Source: Sedimentisphaerales bacterium | GTDB taxonomy: Bacteria; Planctomycetota; Phycisphaerae; Sedimentisphaerales; Anaerohalosphaeraceae | Assembly (NCBI GenBank): GCA_028282905.1 | Contig: JANQGW010000130.1 | Coordinates: 1-48,500, forward strand | Direction of reading: 5' to 3' | DNA: 48,500 nucleotides | Made by a program: the position numbers and the translations under genes | In this document: piece after piece, positions 33,283 to 40,961 of the stretch | Numbering within the stretch: position 1 is the first letter of the stretch | How the letters are laid out: every line of letters begins with the position of its first letter | The notes under the pieces: generated by a model | Databases searched by the model: none | Seen by the model: the letters and a program-made list of their open reading frames with translations, nothing else | Told to the model about the DNA's origin: nothing

Positions 33283-33399
33283 TCTGTTGTTTCTCCTGAA
33301 TTTCAGTAAATACAGAGCCGATTATATCTGCTTCGGCCAATAAGTAAAGTTTTTGCCGACCAATTTCAGCCGGCGTGCGTACTATTTCTCAAGGCCGGG

Positions 33400-33427
33400 T
33401 TGACTTTTGACGATATCCGGTTATAAT
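33400..33427 (+). promoter_or_regulatory. Sigma70-type promoter for the ilv leader
   Basis: TTGACT, 16-base spacer, TATAAT. It lies about 375 bases ahead of ilvB, leaving room for a long leader RNA. An additional weak pair (TTGAAT at 33755, TATAAC at 33777) lies nearer ilvB but would leave only some 15 bases of leader. Confidence 0.6.
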
Positions 33428-33433
33428 GAACGC

Positions 33434-33613
33434 TCTTATGCTTAAGATGCGGAGACGCCAACCAGTGTGTTTTCGCCCACCTGAGGCACAAGATTGAAAT
33501 TGTGGTTTGAGTTCCACGGATCGGGGCAACATATCCCGGCGTGGTCGGACCGAGCAGCTCGGTGCTGTCGGATTTGGCCCGTCGAAATCGCCCTAAAACC
33601 CTGTGGACACTGG
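33434..33613 (+). ncRNA. Structured RNA candidate (5' domain of the ilv leader or separate ncRNA)
   Basis: Directly downstream of the promoter. An outer stem CCAGTGT (33462-33468) with ACACTGG (33607-33613), extended by CCAC/GTGG, encloses three hairpins: CACAA-TTGTG near 33487, CCACGgatCGGG with CCCGgCGTGG (33514-33544), and ACCGAG-CAG-CTCGGT (33549-33563). A small GCG-GAGA-CGC hairpin precedes. The fold is a multibranch, not the rod of 6S RNA. No known riboswitch core was recognised. Confidence 0.4.
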
Positions 33614-33649
33614 AATTAACGAAATGTTTATCAGGTTTGGAGATTGATT

Positions 33650-33781
33650 ATGAACATGTCTATTGTGGCGCGGGGACTCCTGCGCAAATCCCCCAAAATA
33701 CTCGTTCTCATCGCGGCTGTCGGTCTGCGCATACATCCGACGGCTTCTTTGCGATTGAATCCACGAAAAAACACGGTATAA
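33650..33781 (+). CDS. Putative ilv leader peptide (43 residues)
   Basis: An ATG with GGAG seven bases ahead opens a 43-codon frame that stops 22 bases before ilvB. Fifteen of its 43 residues are Ile, Leu or Val. Codons 17-21 spell I-L-V-L-I in a row (ATA CTC GTT CTC ATC), preceded by LL at 10-11. A terminator-like hairpin begins four bases after this run. This is the expected design of an attenuation leader sensing charged branched-chain tRNAs ahead of an acetolactate synthase operon. Identification rests on position, ribosome site and codon content; the peptide itself has no other recognisable feature. Confidence 0.5.
   Translation: MNMSIVARGLLRKSPKILVLIAAVGLRIHPTASLRLNPRKNTV
33716..33750 (+). 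terminator. Attenuator-like hairpin inside the ilv leader
   Basis: GCTGTCGG (33716-33723) pairs with CCGACGGC (33737-33744, one G-U pair), followed by TTCTTT. A ribosome stalled at codons 17-21 of the leader frame would cover the left arm. An upstream hairpin, GCGCGGGG/CCTGCGC at 33668-33685, could be the alternative or pause structure. Confidence 0.4.
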
Positions 33782-33803
33782 CTGTCGTAACAGGAGAATT
33801 ATC

Positions 33804-35519
33804 ATGAGTACAAACGAAAACAATACCGGTGAAACCATTTATAAGCCCGGCTCAGAAGTCATCGTTGATATGCTTCTGGAACAGGGCGTCGAGGCCATGT
33901 TCGGGTATCTGGGCGGCGTGGTTTTACCCCTTTTTGATAAGATTTATGACGCGCCGATTAAATTTGTGATTCCGCGTCACGAACAGGGCGGCATCCATAT
34001 GGCCGATGCTTATGCCCGCGCGACCGGCAAATGCGGGGTGGTTATCGCTACCAGCGGTCCGGGTGCGACCAACCTGATTACCGGGCTGGCCAACGCGATG
34101 ATGGACTCGATTCCGATCGTTGCGCTGACCGGGCAGGTTCGCACCAGCCTGATCGGTAATGATGCCTTCCAGGAAGCGGACACAACCGGCATCACCCGGC
34201 CGATTACCAAACATAATATGATTATCAAAGACCCGAACCAGTTGGCGAAGTCGATTCGCGAGGCGTTTTATATCGCGACGAGCGGCCGGCCGGGACCGGT
34301 CTTGATTGATATCCCGGTGGATATGCAGATTGCCGAGTGTCCGATTCCACCAAAAAAACCAATTGAGCTGGCGGGTTACAAAATCCGCTATCAGGGCCAC
34401 TCCAAGCAGATTGCGGCGGCGGCCAAGGCGATTAATGAGGCTAAAAAGCCGGTTTTGTATGTTGGCGGCGGTGTTATTATCTCAGGCGCTTCGGAAGAAC
34501 TGGCGACGCTGGCGCAGAAAGCCAATATCCCGGTGACAACCACGCTGATGGGATTAGGGGCTTACGACCAGAATCGTCCGGAATCATTGGATATGCTCGG
34601 TATGCACGGTTCGGCGTATGCTAACTTTGCGGTCCAGAACTGTGACTTGCTGATTTCGGCGGGCGCCCGTTTTGACGACCGCGTGACCGGCAACCTGGAA
34701 ACATTTGCTCCGAACGCGACGATTGTGCATATTGACCTGGATCCTGCGAATATCGGTAAGAATATTCATACTCACATCCCGGTTGTTGGTGATGCCAAGA
34801 AGGTACTGGCTGCACTGGCTGATGTCGTTGAATACAAGCCGCGTAAGGAATGGTTTGAGACGATTGCGTCCTGGAAAGCCAAGCACCCGTTCCAGTATGA
34901 TAATAATTCCGACATGATTAAGCCGCAGTATGTGATCGAAGAGCTGTACCGACAGACACAAGGCGATGCGATTATCACGACGGGTGTGGGGCAGCATCAG
35001 ATGTGGGCGGCCCAGTTCTATAAATACAGCAAACCGCGTGAGTTTATTACCTCCGGCGGGTTGGGAACGATGGGTTTTGGACTTCCGGCGGCGATTGGCG
35101 CCCAAGTGGCCTGCCCGGATAAGACGGTTGTTAATATTGACGGTGACAGCAGCTTTAATATGACGCTGACCGAGCTTTCGACAGCGGTTATGTACAAGCT
35201 TCCGATTAAGGTCGTTCTGATCAATAACGGCTTTATGGGCATGGTTCGCCAGTGGCAGGAATTGTTCTACCACAAGCGGTACTCGCAAAGCTCGCTGATT
35301 AATCCCGACTTTGCCAATCTGGCAAGGGCATTCGGCTGTGTCGGTATGACCGTTGATAAAAAGGATGATGTTGCCGGTGCTTTGGAGAAGATGCTGGCGG
35401 AAACTCAGCCTTGTGTAGTCGATTTCCGTGTTGATCCGGAAGAAAACGTCTGGCCGATGGTACCAGCGGGCAAGAGCCTGCACGAAATGGATGGCCTGGA
35501 CATTTTTGAAATGGCATAA
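33804..35519 (+). CDS. ilvB: Acetolactate synthase, large (catalytic) subunit
   Basis: A 571-residue thiamine-diphosphate enzyme that condenses pyruvate (or pyruvate with 2-oxobutyrate) at the first common step to valine, leucine and isoleucine. The catalytic Glu60 lies in PRHEQGGIHMADAYAR, the FAD-binding middle domain contains NIPVTTTLMGLGAYDQ and AGARFDDRVTG, and the ThDP-metal motif is NIDGDSSFNM...LINN. The biosynthetic (FAD-containing) form is indicated by these motifs and by the regulatory subunit gene downstream. CAGGAG lies before the ATG. A leader with a candidate attenuator precedes it. Confidence 0.96.
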   Translation: MSTNENNTGETIYKPGSEVIVDMLLEQGVEAMFGYLGGVVLPLFDKIYDAPIKFVIPRHEQGGIHMADAYARATGKCGVVIATSGPGATNLITGLANAMMDSIPIVALTGQVRTSLIGNDAFQEADTTGITRPITKHNMIIKDPNQLAKSIREAFYIATSGRPGPVLIDIPVDMQIAECPIPPKKPIELAGYKIRYQGHSKQIAAAAKAINEAKKPVLYVGGGVIISGASEELATLAQKANIPVTTTLMGLGAYDQNRPESLDMLGMHGSAYANFAVQNCDLLISAGARFDDRVTGNLETFAPNATIVHIDLDPANIGKNIHTHIPVVGDAKKVLAALADVVEYKPRKEWFETIASWKAKHPFQYDNNSDMIKPQYVIEELYRQTQGDAIITTGVGQHQMWAAQFYKYSKPREFITSGGLGTMGFGLPAAIGAQVACPDKTVVNIDGDSSFNMTLTELSTAVMYKLPIKVVLINNGFMGMVRQWQELFYHKRYSQSSLINPDFANLARAFGCVGMTVDKKDDVAGALEKMLAETQPCVVDFRVDPEENVWPMVPAGKSLHEMDGLDIFEMA

Positions 35520-35554
35520 AAAAATAAACCGCAAATGAAGTGGATAACAGTCTT

Positions 35555-35623
35555 GTCATCCCGGCCTCCGAGCCGGGATCCAGAGCGTTACCCGCTGGAT
35601 GCCGGGTCAAGCCCGGCATGACA
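35555..35623. repeat. Palindromic repeat pair inside the ilv operon
   Basis: GTCATCCCGGCCTCCGAGCC / GGGATCCAGAG, then CTGGATGCCGGGTCAAGCCC / GGCATGACA: two hairpin units of the same family as 20299 and 27691. It fills most of the ilvB-ilvN gap and may form mRNA structure between the two subunit genes. Confidence 0.75.
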
Positions 35624-35655
35624 AACTGAGTGGTCAAAAATATTGGAGAATGAAA

Positions 35656-36153
35656 ATGAAACATATACTGAGTGCTTTGGTATTGAACAAGCCGGGTGTT
35701 TTGGCGCATGTTGCGGGGATGTTCGCGGCGCGTGCCTTTAATATTGATTCACTGGCGGTTGGACGGACCGACGACCCGACGATCAGCCGGATGACCATTG
35801 TGGTTGTCGGCAACGACCGAACGGTTGAGCAGGTTCGCAAGCAGCTGATTAAAATCGTCGAGGTGGTCAAAGTGCAAGACTTCGTCGGTCAGGATATGGT
35901 CGCCCGCGATCTGATGCTGATCAGCGTGGCCTGCAGTGCGGAAAAACGGCCCGAAATCCTGGCGCTGATCGAGATGTTCAACGGAAAAGTAGTGGACATC
36001 GGCCCGAAATTCGTTATGGTAGAAGTGGCCGGGCCGGAGAACAAAATTGAAGCATTCATCGACTCCTGCCGGCCTTACGGTGTCAAAAACGTCGTTCGCA
36101 CCGGCACTGTCGCCATGAGCCGCTACAATCGAACCGCAAAATCAGAAGAATAA
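35656..36153 (+). CDS. ilvN: Acetolactate synthase, small (regulatory) subunit
   Basis: A 165-residue ACT-domain subunit, [20 protein letters not shown]..., which binds valine and provides feedback control of IlvB. The second ATG (35656) is chosen because GGAG lies seven bases ahead of it, while the ATG at 35650 is only one base from that site. [20 protein letters not shown] and the C-terminal domain ([30 protein letters not shown]) match IlvH/IlvN of normal length. It follows ilvB after a 136-base gap holding two repeat hairpins. Confidence 0.94.
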   Translation: MKHILSALVLNKPGVLAHVAGMFAARAFNIDSLAVGRTDDPTISRMTIVVVGNDRTVEQVRKQLIKIVEVVKVQDFVGQDMVARDLMLISVACSAEKRPEILALIEMFNGKVVDIGPKFVMVEVAGPENKIEAFIDSCRPYGVKNVVRTGTVAMSRYNRTAKSEE

Positions 36154-36188
36154 CGAATAAAATCCATATAATAGGAGAATTTAGAAAA

Positions 36189-37190
36189 ATGGCTACAATG
36201 TACTATGAACAGGATGCCCCGCTGGATGCACTCAAGGGCAAAAAGGTTTGCGTCATCGGTTACGGCAGCCAGGGCCACGCCCACAGCCAGAACCTGCGTG
36301 ACAGCGGCATCGAAGTGGCTGTTGCTGAATTGGAAGGCACCGCCAATTTCGATCTGGCCAAAGAGCACGGTTTTACACCCACAGCAATTCCCGCTGCAAT
36401 GGACGGTGCGGCATTGATTATCATCACTCTGCCCGACGAAGTGCAGGCGATGGTTTATGAATCGGATATCAAGCCAAATCTGCAGTCCGGTCAGACGCTC
36501 GGTTTCTGCCACGGTTTCAATATTCACTTTGGTTACATTGTTCCGCCGGAAGGCGTTAACGTTGTGATGATCGCCCCGAAAGGCCCGGGACACCTGGTTC
36601 GCAGCGAATATGAAAAGGGCGGCGGTGTTCCCTGTTTGATCGCGGTTGAAAAGAACGAAGACGGCAATGCCAAGAATGTCGCTTTGGCCTGGGCCAACGG
36701 CATCGGCGGCGCCCGCGCCGGTATTATCGAAACGACTTATAAGGAAGAGACTGAAACCGACCTGTTCGGTGAGCAGGTGGTTCTGTGCGGCGGCCTGAGC
36801 GAACTGATCAAAGCCGGCTTTGAAACACTGGTCGAAGCGGGTTATCAGCCGGAAATCGCTTATTTTGAATGTATGCACGAAGTTAAGCTTATTGTTGACC
36901 TGTTCTACCAGGGCGGCCTGAGCTATATGCGATACAGCGTCTCGAATACTGCCGAATACGGCGATCTGAGCCGCGGCCCGCGGATCATCACCCCTGAGAC
37001 GAAGAAAGAGATGAAAAAATGTCTCGACGAGATCGTTTCAGGCCAGTTTGCCAAGGAATGGGTCGAAGAGTACAAGAGCGGCATGAAAAACTTCAATGCC
37101 CTGTATGAAAAAGACCACGGCAGCCAGCTTGAGCAGGTTGGGCGGAAACTGCGAAAAATGATGAAATGGGTTAACGCCAAGGAAGTTTAG
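36189..37190 (+). CDS. ilvC: Ketol-acid reductoisomerase (class I)
   Basis: A 333-residue enzyme that isomerises and reduces acetolactate or acetohydroxybutyrate, the second step of branched-chain amino-acid synthesis. The dinucleotide motif [17 protein letters not shown] (from residue 24) and [13 protein letters not shown] are present. The metal-binding Asp/Glu residues are those of [29 protein letters not shown] and the TAEYGDL segment. Length is that of the short class I form. AGGAGA precedes the ATG. It ends the operon with a strong terminator. Confidence 0.96.
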   Translation: MATMYYEQDAPLDALKGKKVCVIGYGSQGHAHSQNLRDSGIEVAVAELEGTANFDLAKEHGFTPTAIPAAMDGAALIIITLPDEVQAMVYESDIKPNLQSGQTLGFCHGFNIHFGYIVPPEGVNVVMIAPKGPGHLVRSEYEKGGGVPCLIAVEKNEDGNAKNVALAWANGIGGARAGIIETTYKEETETDLFGEQVVLCGGLSELIKAGFETLVEAGYQPEIAYFECMHEVKLIVDLFYQGGLSYMRYSVSNTAEYGDLSRGPRIITPETKKEMKKCLDEIVSGQFAKEWVEEYKSGMKNFNALYEKDHGSQLEQVGRKLRKMMKWVNAKEV

Positions 37191-37211
37191 AGCCGATAAG
37201 AGACAGTGTAA

Positions 37212-37236
37212 GGGCGGTATTGGACCGCCCTTTTTT
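37212..37236 (+). terminator. Rho-independent terminator of the ilv operon
   Basis: GGGCGGT-ATTGG-ACCGCCC followed by TTTTTT, 21 bases after the ilvC stop. Confidence 0.92.
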
Positions 37237-37269
37237 GTACTCTAAAACCCGATTTTTGGGAGCGAGACC

Positions 37270-38010
37270 GTGAAAACGAATGTTTTGTTTCTAGTGACCG
37301 CTGTGCTGGCGGCGCTGTGTCTGACCGGGTGCAGTGATTCGCTGGATAAGTATGAGTTTATCTTCGACCGCTACTACACTACGACGCTGAAGGTAACGAC
37401 GTCGGCCGCTGTGCTGGCGACAACGCAGGATCCGGACACCGAACTGCTGAGCCAGAGTGAAAGTATCGTTGCCTTGTGGGGTAAGGAAGGTAAGAACGAC
37501 CGCACGCACTGGTTCAATATGATTGCTTTTGATGAAGACGCGATGACCGCGGCCCGTAAGTACGGCTTTATCCTCGAAGAAACCACGGTGGGAATAAATC
37601 GTACGCCGACTCCGGCGCTGCGATTTGACGCCGAACTGGTGGTTGATGAAGATGTGCTGGATGCACCCTATGCGAATAATAATGAAAAGAACATCGCAGT
37701 GTTGAAATCGGCGTATAAGGCTTATAAGGCGGATGCTCAGGAACTGACTTATGACAGCAGTCAGCTTCGAAGTTCAGCGATGATGGTCAATCAGGCGATC
37801 AATACGGTATTGACGGACTTGCTGAAATCGCCCGCATACGCTTCATACCTGTCACGGCCGGCCGGCTTAAAGTTTGACCATATGACGCTTGGTGACAGCT
37901 ATATGCGAATGCTGATCGAAGACGACACTGTCAAGATCAAGATCAAGTGCAGCAAGAAGTGGTTTAAGGACATACCTTTTGAGCGGCACCCTGATGTGAT
38001 GCATATGTGA
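37270..38010 (+). CDS. Lipoprotein of unknown function
   Basis: A 246-residue protein starting at a GTG with GGGAG about 8 bases ahead. TAVLAALCLTGC is a lipobox with Cys21. The mature part has mixed helix/strand character (YEFIFDRYYTTTLKVTTSAA; MIAFDEDAMTAARKYGFIL; SSAMMVNQAINTVLTDLL) and no motif I recognise. It begins just 34 bases after the ilv terminator and has its own terminator, so it is probably transcribed alone. Confidence 0.7.
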   Translation: MKTNVLFLVTAVLAALCLTGCSDSLDKYEFIFDRYYTTTLKVTTSAAVLATTQDPDTELLSQSESIVALWGKEGKNDRTHWFNMIAFDEDAMTAARKYGFILEETTVGINRTPTPALRFDAELVVDEDVLDAPYANNNEKNIAVLKSAYKAYKADAQELTYDSSQLRSSAMMVNQAINTVLTDLLKSPAYASYLSRPAGLKFDHMTLGDSYMRMLIEDDTVKIKIKCSKKWFKDIPFERHPDVMHM

Positions 38011-38045
38011 TGCAAGAACGCAAGAATTCAAGAATACAAGAACTC

Positions 38046-38075
38046 AAGAGCAGGCCTTTGGCTTGCTCTTTTTTT
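38046..38075 (+). terminator. Rho-independent terminator of the lipoprotein gene
   Basis: AAGAGCAGGCC-TTT-GGCTTGCTCTT (one G-U pair) running into a T tract. Confidence 0.9.
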
Positions 38076-38140
38076 GTGCCGTATTGTGCGGGGCGAGGAG
38101 GATTGTGAAGTAAGACGGACTGATGTTGTTATCGGCGCAT

Positions 38141-38278
38141 AAAAAAAAGCAGCGGGAAGGAGGAACCCGCTGCCGTTTTCCAGGTTAGAACCTGGCATTA
38201 GAAGGAGGAGGAGGGTAATGTTTTCTATTGTCAATGTTTTATCTAAGTTTCTCTACGTCACCTGAATCCCTGTTGTTC
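38141..38278 (-). ncRNA. Candidate small RNA with CCUCCU-rich loops
   Basis: On the minus strand TTGAAA (38313-38308), 17 bases, TACATT (38290-38285) suggests a start near 38278. The transcript would carry ACCCTCCTCCTCCTTCT as single strand, a hairpin CCAGGTT-CT-AACCTGG, then GCAGCGGG-TTCCTCCTT-CCCGCTGC followed by eight T (ending 38141), a textbook terminator with an anti-Shine-Dalgarno-like loop. Length about 135-140 bases with no ORF of note. It faces the terminator of the plus-strand lipoprotein gene. Confidence 0.45.
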
Positions 38279-38290
38279 AACTAAAATGTA

Positions 38291-38763
38291 TCAAAATTCC
38301 GAAACTTTTTCAAGAAAATTCAGTAGATTTACCCATTTTAAGCGGCAATCAAGTGCGCAAAACTATATTTCAAGGTGCATATATCTTGCTTTTGATGCAA
38401 TATATGTGAAAATAATCACAATAATATTGCAGTTTTTAAATCAAAAATAGAGTTTTCTCGCCTCAATTGACATAACGCTTCATAAGTCTCCAATTATTGC
38501 AAAATCATAAAATTTTCCGCGACATATTTTCAAATATTTTGTAAAATTCTGCCGAGTCTCAGGGCATGTATATGGATTTTTACCGATATTTGAAATGTAC
38601 TGCGCTGAAATCAAGCCTAATTTCCCCCTGTTATTGGGAGCACTCGACGAGCATTAGTTTTTACAAATATTCTTGCGATAGAACTATAAGAGCTTTGGTA
38701 AGAGAGAGTCCATAGCCCCGCTTGCTCCTGGGAAGGGGGTTAATGAGTTTGTGATGTTGTGCG
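38291..38763. other. A/T-rich gene-free stretch
   Basis: About 470 bases between the sRNA candidate and the mgtC-like stop. Strongly A/T-rich, with no frame having both a ribosome site and coding character, and no DnaA-box cluster seen. It may include the 3' untranslated region of the mgtC-like gene. Confidence 0.4.
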
Positions 38764-39231
38764 TTAATTCTCTTTGACGTTTTCTCGGCGATTGTTTTCG
38801 TGTTTGGTGATTCTTCGGTCGAGGGGGCTGAGTCCCCAGAGCGTGATGAGTGCCAGCAGGGTTGTGCCGGCGGCAATTTCGTACATGCCCATGCCGCAGG
38901 CGATGCCGATGCCTGTCATCAACCAGATCATGGCGGCGGTGGTGATACCGTACACATTGGCGCGGTCGCGAATAATGGCTCCGGCTCCGATGAAGCCGAC
39001 GCCGGTAATGACGCCCTGAATTAACCTGGTCGAGGCATTTTCATCGGCAAGACGATTGGCAACGAGTGTAAACAGGGCTGCTCCGGTAGAAATCAGTATC
39101 ATCGTACGAAGACCGGCGGGCTTTTGGTGGATTTCTCGCTCCAGGCCAATGACAGCTCCCATTACCATGGCGATCAGAATCGGGATAAAAGAAGTCCATT
39201 CAATTTGTGTTAAAAAGGGGCACGAATCCAT
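38764..39231 (-). CDS. MgtC/SapB family membrane protein
   Basis: A 155-residue protein with about four to five membrane helices. The ATG at 39231 (MDSCPFLTQIEW) is preferred, as GGAG lies 8 bases ahead; an ATG 39 bases upstream has no such site. GAVIGLEREIHQKPAGLRTM and VGFIGAGAIIRDRANVYGITTAA are the family signatures. It lacks the C-terminal ACT-like domain of Salmonella MgtC. Members are linked to magnesium limitation or to control of the F-type ATP synthase, but the role here is unknown. Confidence 0.9.
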   Translation of the reverse strand: MDSCPFLTQIEWTSFIPILIAMVMGAVIGLEREIHQKPAGLRTMILISTGAALFTLVANRLADENASTRLIQGVITGVGFIGAGAIIRDRANVYGITTAAMIWLMTGIGIACGMGMYEIAAGTTLLALITLWGLSPLDRRITKHENNRRENVKEN

Positions 39232-39397
39232 AAAATCAACTCCGCAGTAATCGGTTAACGCTGTTTTCATCGGTTAATTCGACCGGTGACTCAAAATTTT
39301 TCTCGAAAACACCTTTCTTATCTTATTAAAAATAAAGAACTTATATCTTAGGTTGTCGTTGTTATTCATATTTTTTGAAAATTCCCTCTTTAGGGGC

Positions 39398-39441
39398 TTG
39401 AATTTTGGACGTTAATAGCGTTATACTAATACATCAGTATT
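39398..39441 (+). promoter_or_regulatory. Promoter and operator candidate of the cys cluster
   Basis: TTGAAT (39398), 18 bases, TATACT (39422-39427), directly followed by the dyad AATAC-ATCA-GTATT (39428-39441). The dyad lies over the expected start site, a good place for autoregulation by the Rrf2 protein encoded next. Confidence 0.5.
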
Positions 39442-39469
39442 CCGACTATAATAATGAGGATTAAGGTTT

Positions 39470-39919
39470 ATGAGTTACCCATTTTTTCAGCTATCGAAAA
39501 AAAGCGGCTATGCTGTTCGGGCATTGTTTGAGCTGGTTCTGAAAGGGACATCGGCTCCGGTGAATGTGCGCCGTCTGGCCAAGGCACAGGACATACCCAT
39601 TCGATTTCTGGAAATTATCCTCAATGAGCTGAAGCAGGGCGGTTTTGTTCTTTCTGTTCGCGGCAAGAGCGGCGGATACCTGCTGGCCAAGCCTGCTGAT
39701 GAAATAACGGTCGGTCAGATCATTCGGTTTCTGGAAAAGAATCCGGAATCCGATGCGCCTTCACTGGAGCAGCCGCACCCGGGTGAATTCATCATTAAAC
39801 GGCTCATGGATAATGTAAACGATTGTATCAGTGGGATTTGTGATAATCTGACCTTGGAAGAAATGGTCAAAGAGTACCAGACGAACCAAGAATCATTTGT
39901 CTCGAATTACGTTATCTAA
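39470..39919 (+). CDS. Rrf2 family transcriptional regulator (CymR-like)
   Basis: A 149-residue Rrf2 protein with an N-terminal winged helix (SKKSGYAVRALFELVLKG; VRRLAKAQDIPIRFLEIILNELKQGGFVLSVRGKSGGYLLAKP). Only two cysteines, Cys119 and Cys124 (NDCISGIC), occupy the sensor region, against three for iron-sulfur-binding IscR types. A CymR-like sensor of cysteine supply, possibly through CysK, is therefore more likely than an iron-sulfur switch. It is the first gene of the sulfate-to-cysteine cluster, and a palindrome lies at its promoter, so it probably controls the cluster and itself. Confidence 0.88.
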   Translation: MSYPFFQLSKKSGYAVRALFELVLKGTSAPVNVRRLAKAQDIPIRFLEIILNELKQGGFVLSVRGKSGGYLLAKPADEITVGQIIRFLEKNPESDAPSLEQPHPGEFIIKRLMDNVNDCISGICDNLTLEEMVKEYQTNQESFVSNYVI

Positions 39920-39966
39920 ATTTTTTAACTATATACACTACTAAACGAATAGGAAAACAAGGAATA

Positions 39967-40188
39967 ATGGAATCGCACGCACGCAGCATTATTAAAGCAT
40001 TGAGTTGGCGCATCATCGCAACGGTGGTGACGTTTCTGGTGGCTTGGCTTTTTACCGGAACCGTTGACATGGCGATGAAGATCGGCGTGCTGGATACTCT
40101 TATTAAATTAGCGGCTTACTATTACCATGAACGCGCCTGGATCCGGCTGAGTTTTGGCAAGTTACGTTCGCCGGAATACCAGATTTAA
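39967..40188 (+). CDS. DUF2061 small membrane protein
   Basis: A 73-residue protein: RSIIKALSWRIIATVVTFLVAW, FTGTVDMAMKIGVLDTLIKLAAYYYHERAW and IRLSFG are the complete DUF2061 pattern, with two membrane helices. AAGGA lies close before the ATG. Members are often found beside sulfate-assimilation genes, as here, where it sits between the regulator and cysH. Its function is not known; a role in sulfate handling at the membrane is inference from position. Confidence 0.88.
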   Translation: MESHARSIIKALSWRIIATVVTFLVAWLFTGTVDMAMKIGVLDTLIKLAAYYYHERAWIRLSFGKLRSPEYQI

Positions 40189-40205
40189 GAACAGGAGGTT
40201 TGAAT

Positions 40206-40961
40206 ATGGCAATACTTGAACAAACGAATAATCGGACATTACTGGATGAACTTCGCAAAAATCGCAGCGATTATACGCCCGAGCAATTGTTGAGATATTT
40301 TATTACCACTTTTCCGGGGCGACTGGTGCTGGCGTCCAGCATGGCCGCAGAGGATCAGGTGTTGACGGATATGATTGTCAAGATTGACCCGAGTGTGACG
40401 ATTTTGACACTGGATACCGGCCGGTTGCCGCAGGAAACCTATGATGTGATTGATGCGACTCAGAAAAAGTACGGTATCAAAATCCGCGTGCTGTTTCCGG
40501 ACTTGAAACAAGTTGAGACCATGGTGGCCAAGCACGGTGTGAACCTGTTTTTTGATGGAGTGCAGCAACGAAAACTCTGCTGCCATATTCGTAAAATCGA
40601 ACCGCTGAAGCGCGGTCTGGCCGGTAATGATGCTTGGGTGACCGGCCTGCGTAAAGAGCAATCTGTCACACGCACCGATTTGCAGGCGATTGCCTGGGAC
40701 GAGCAGTTTGGTTTGATAAAGGTTTCGCCGCTGCTGGACTGGAGCAGTGAGCAGGTGTGGGATTATATCCGTCAAAATGATGTGCCGTATAACGCTCTGC
40801 ATGACAAGGGATATCCCAGTATTGGCTGCGCCCCCTGCACGCGGGCAATTGCTGAAGGTGAGGATATTCGCGCGGGCCGATGGTGGTGGGAACAGCCCGA
40901 GCATAAAGAATGCGGCCTGCACTGGAACAGTGCGCCGGAAAACGGAAAGGATAAGCCATGA
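40206..40961 (+). CDS. cysH: Adenylyl-sulfate (APS) reductase, CysH family
   Basis: A 251-residue reductase that converts activated sulfate to sulfite using thioredoxin. The ATG at 40206 has AGGAGG six bases ahead. The paired cysteines Cys125-Cys126 (KLCCHIRK) and Cys208/Cys211 (GCAPCTR) bind a 4Fe-4S cluster, which marks the APS-using type rather than the PAPS-using E. coli type. The catalytic cysteine is Cys236 in KECGLH. The PP-loop-like region lies around [15 protein letters not shown] and [12 protein letters not shown]. It overlaps cysD by four bases. APS use fits with the broken APS-kinase domain of the downstream cysN product. Confidence 0.94.
   Translation: MAILEQTNNRTLLDELRKNRSDYTPEQLLRYFITTFPGRLVLASSMAAEDQVLTDMIVKIDPSVTILTLDTGRLPQETYDVIDATQKKYGIKIRVLFPDLKQVETMVAKHGVNLFFDGVQQRKLCCHIRKIEPLKRGLAGNDAWVTGLRKEQSVTRTDLQAIAWDEQFGLIKVSPLLDWSSEQVWDYIRQNDVPYNALHDKGYPSIGCAPCTRAIAEGEDIRAGRWWWEQPEHKECGLHWNSAPENGKDKP

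Noticed and set aside
33434..33613. 6S RNA
   Set aside because: A short CCCTAAAACCC stretch and an outer stem recalled 6S, but the best fold has three side hairpins rather than a long rod with a central bubble.
33541..33807. 88-codon plus-strand frame before ilvB
   Set aside because: No ribosome site. It runs through the structured RNA and past the ilvB start, and the 43-codon frame with a proper site fits better.
38161..38270. Plus-strand leader with GGAGGAGGAGGG before an ATG at 38218
   Set aside because: The frame is only 15 codons with no recognisable product. The T tract and promoter place the structure on the minus strand instead.
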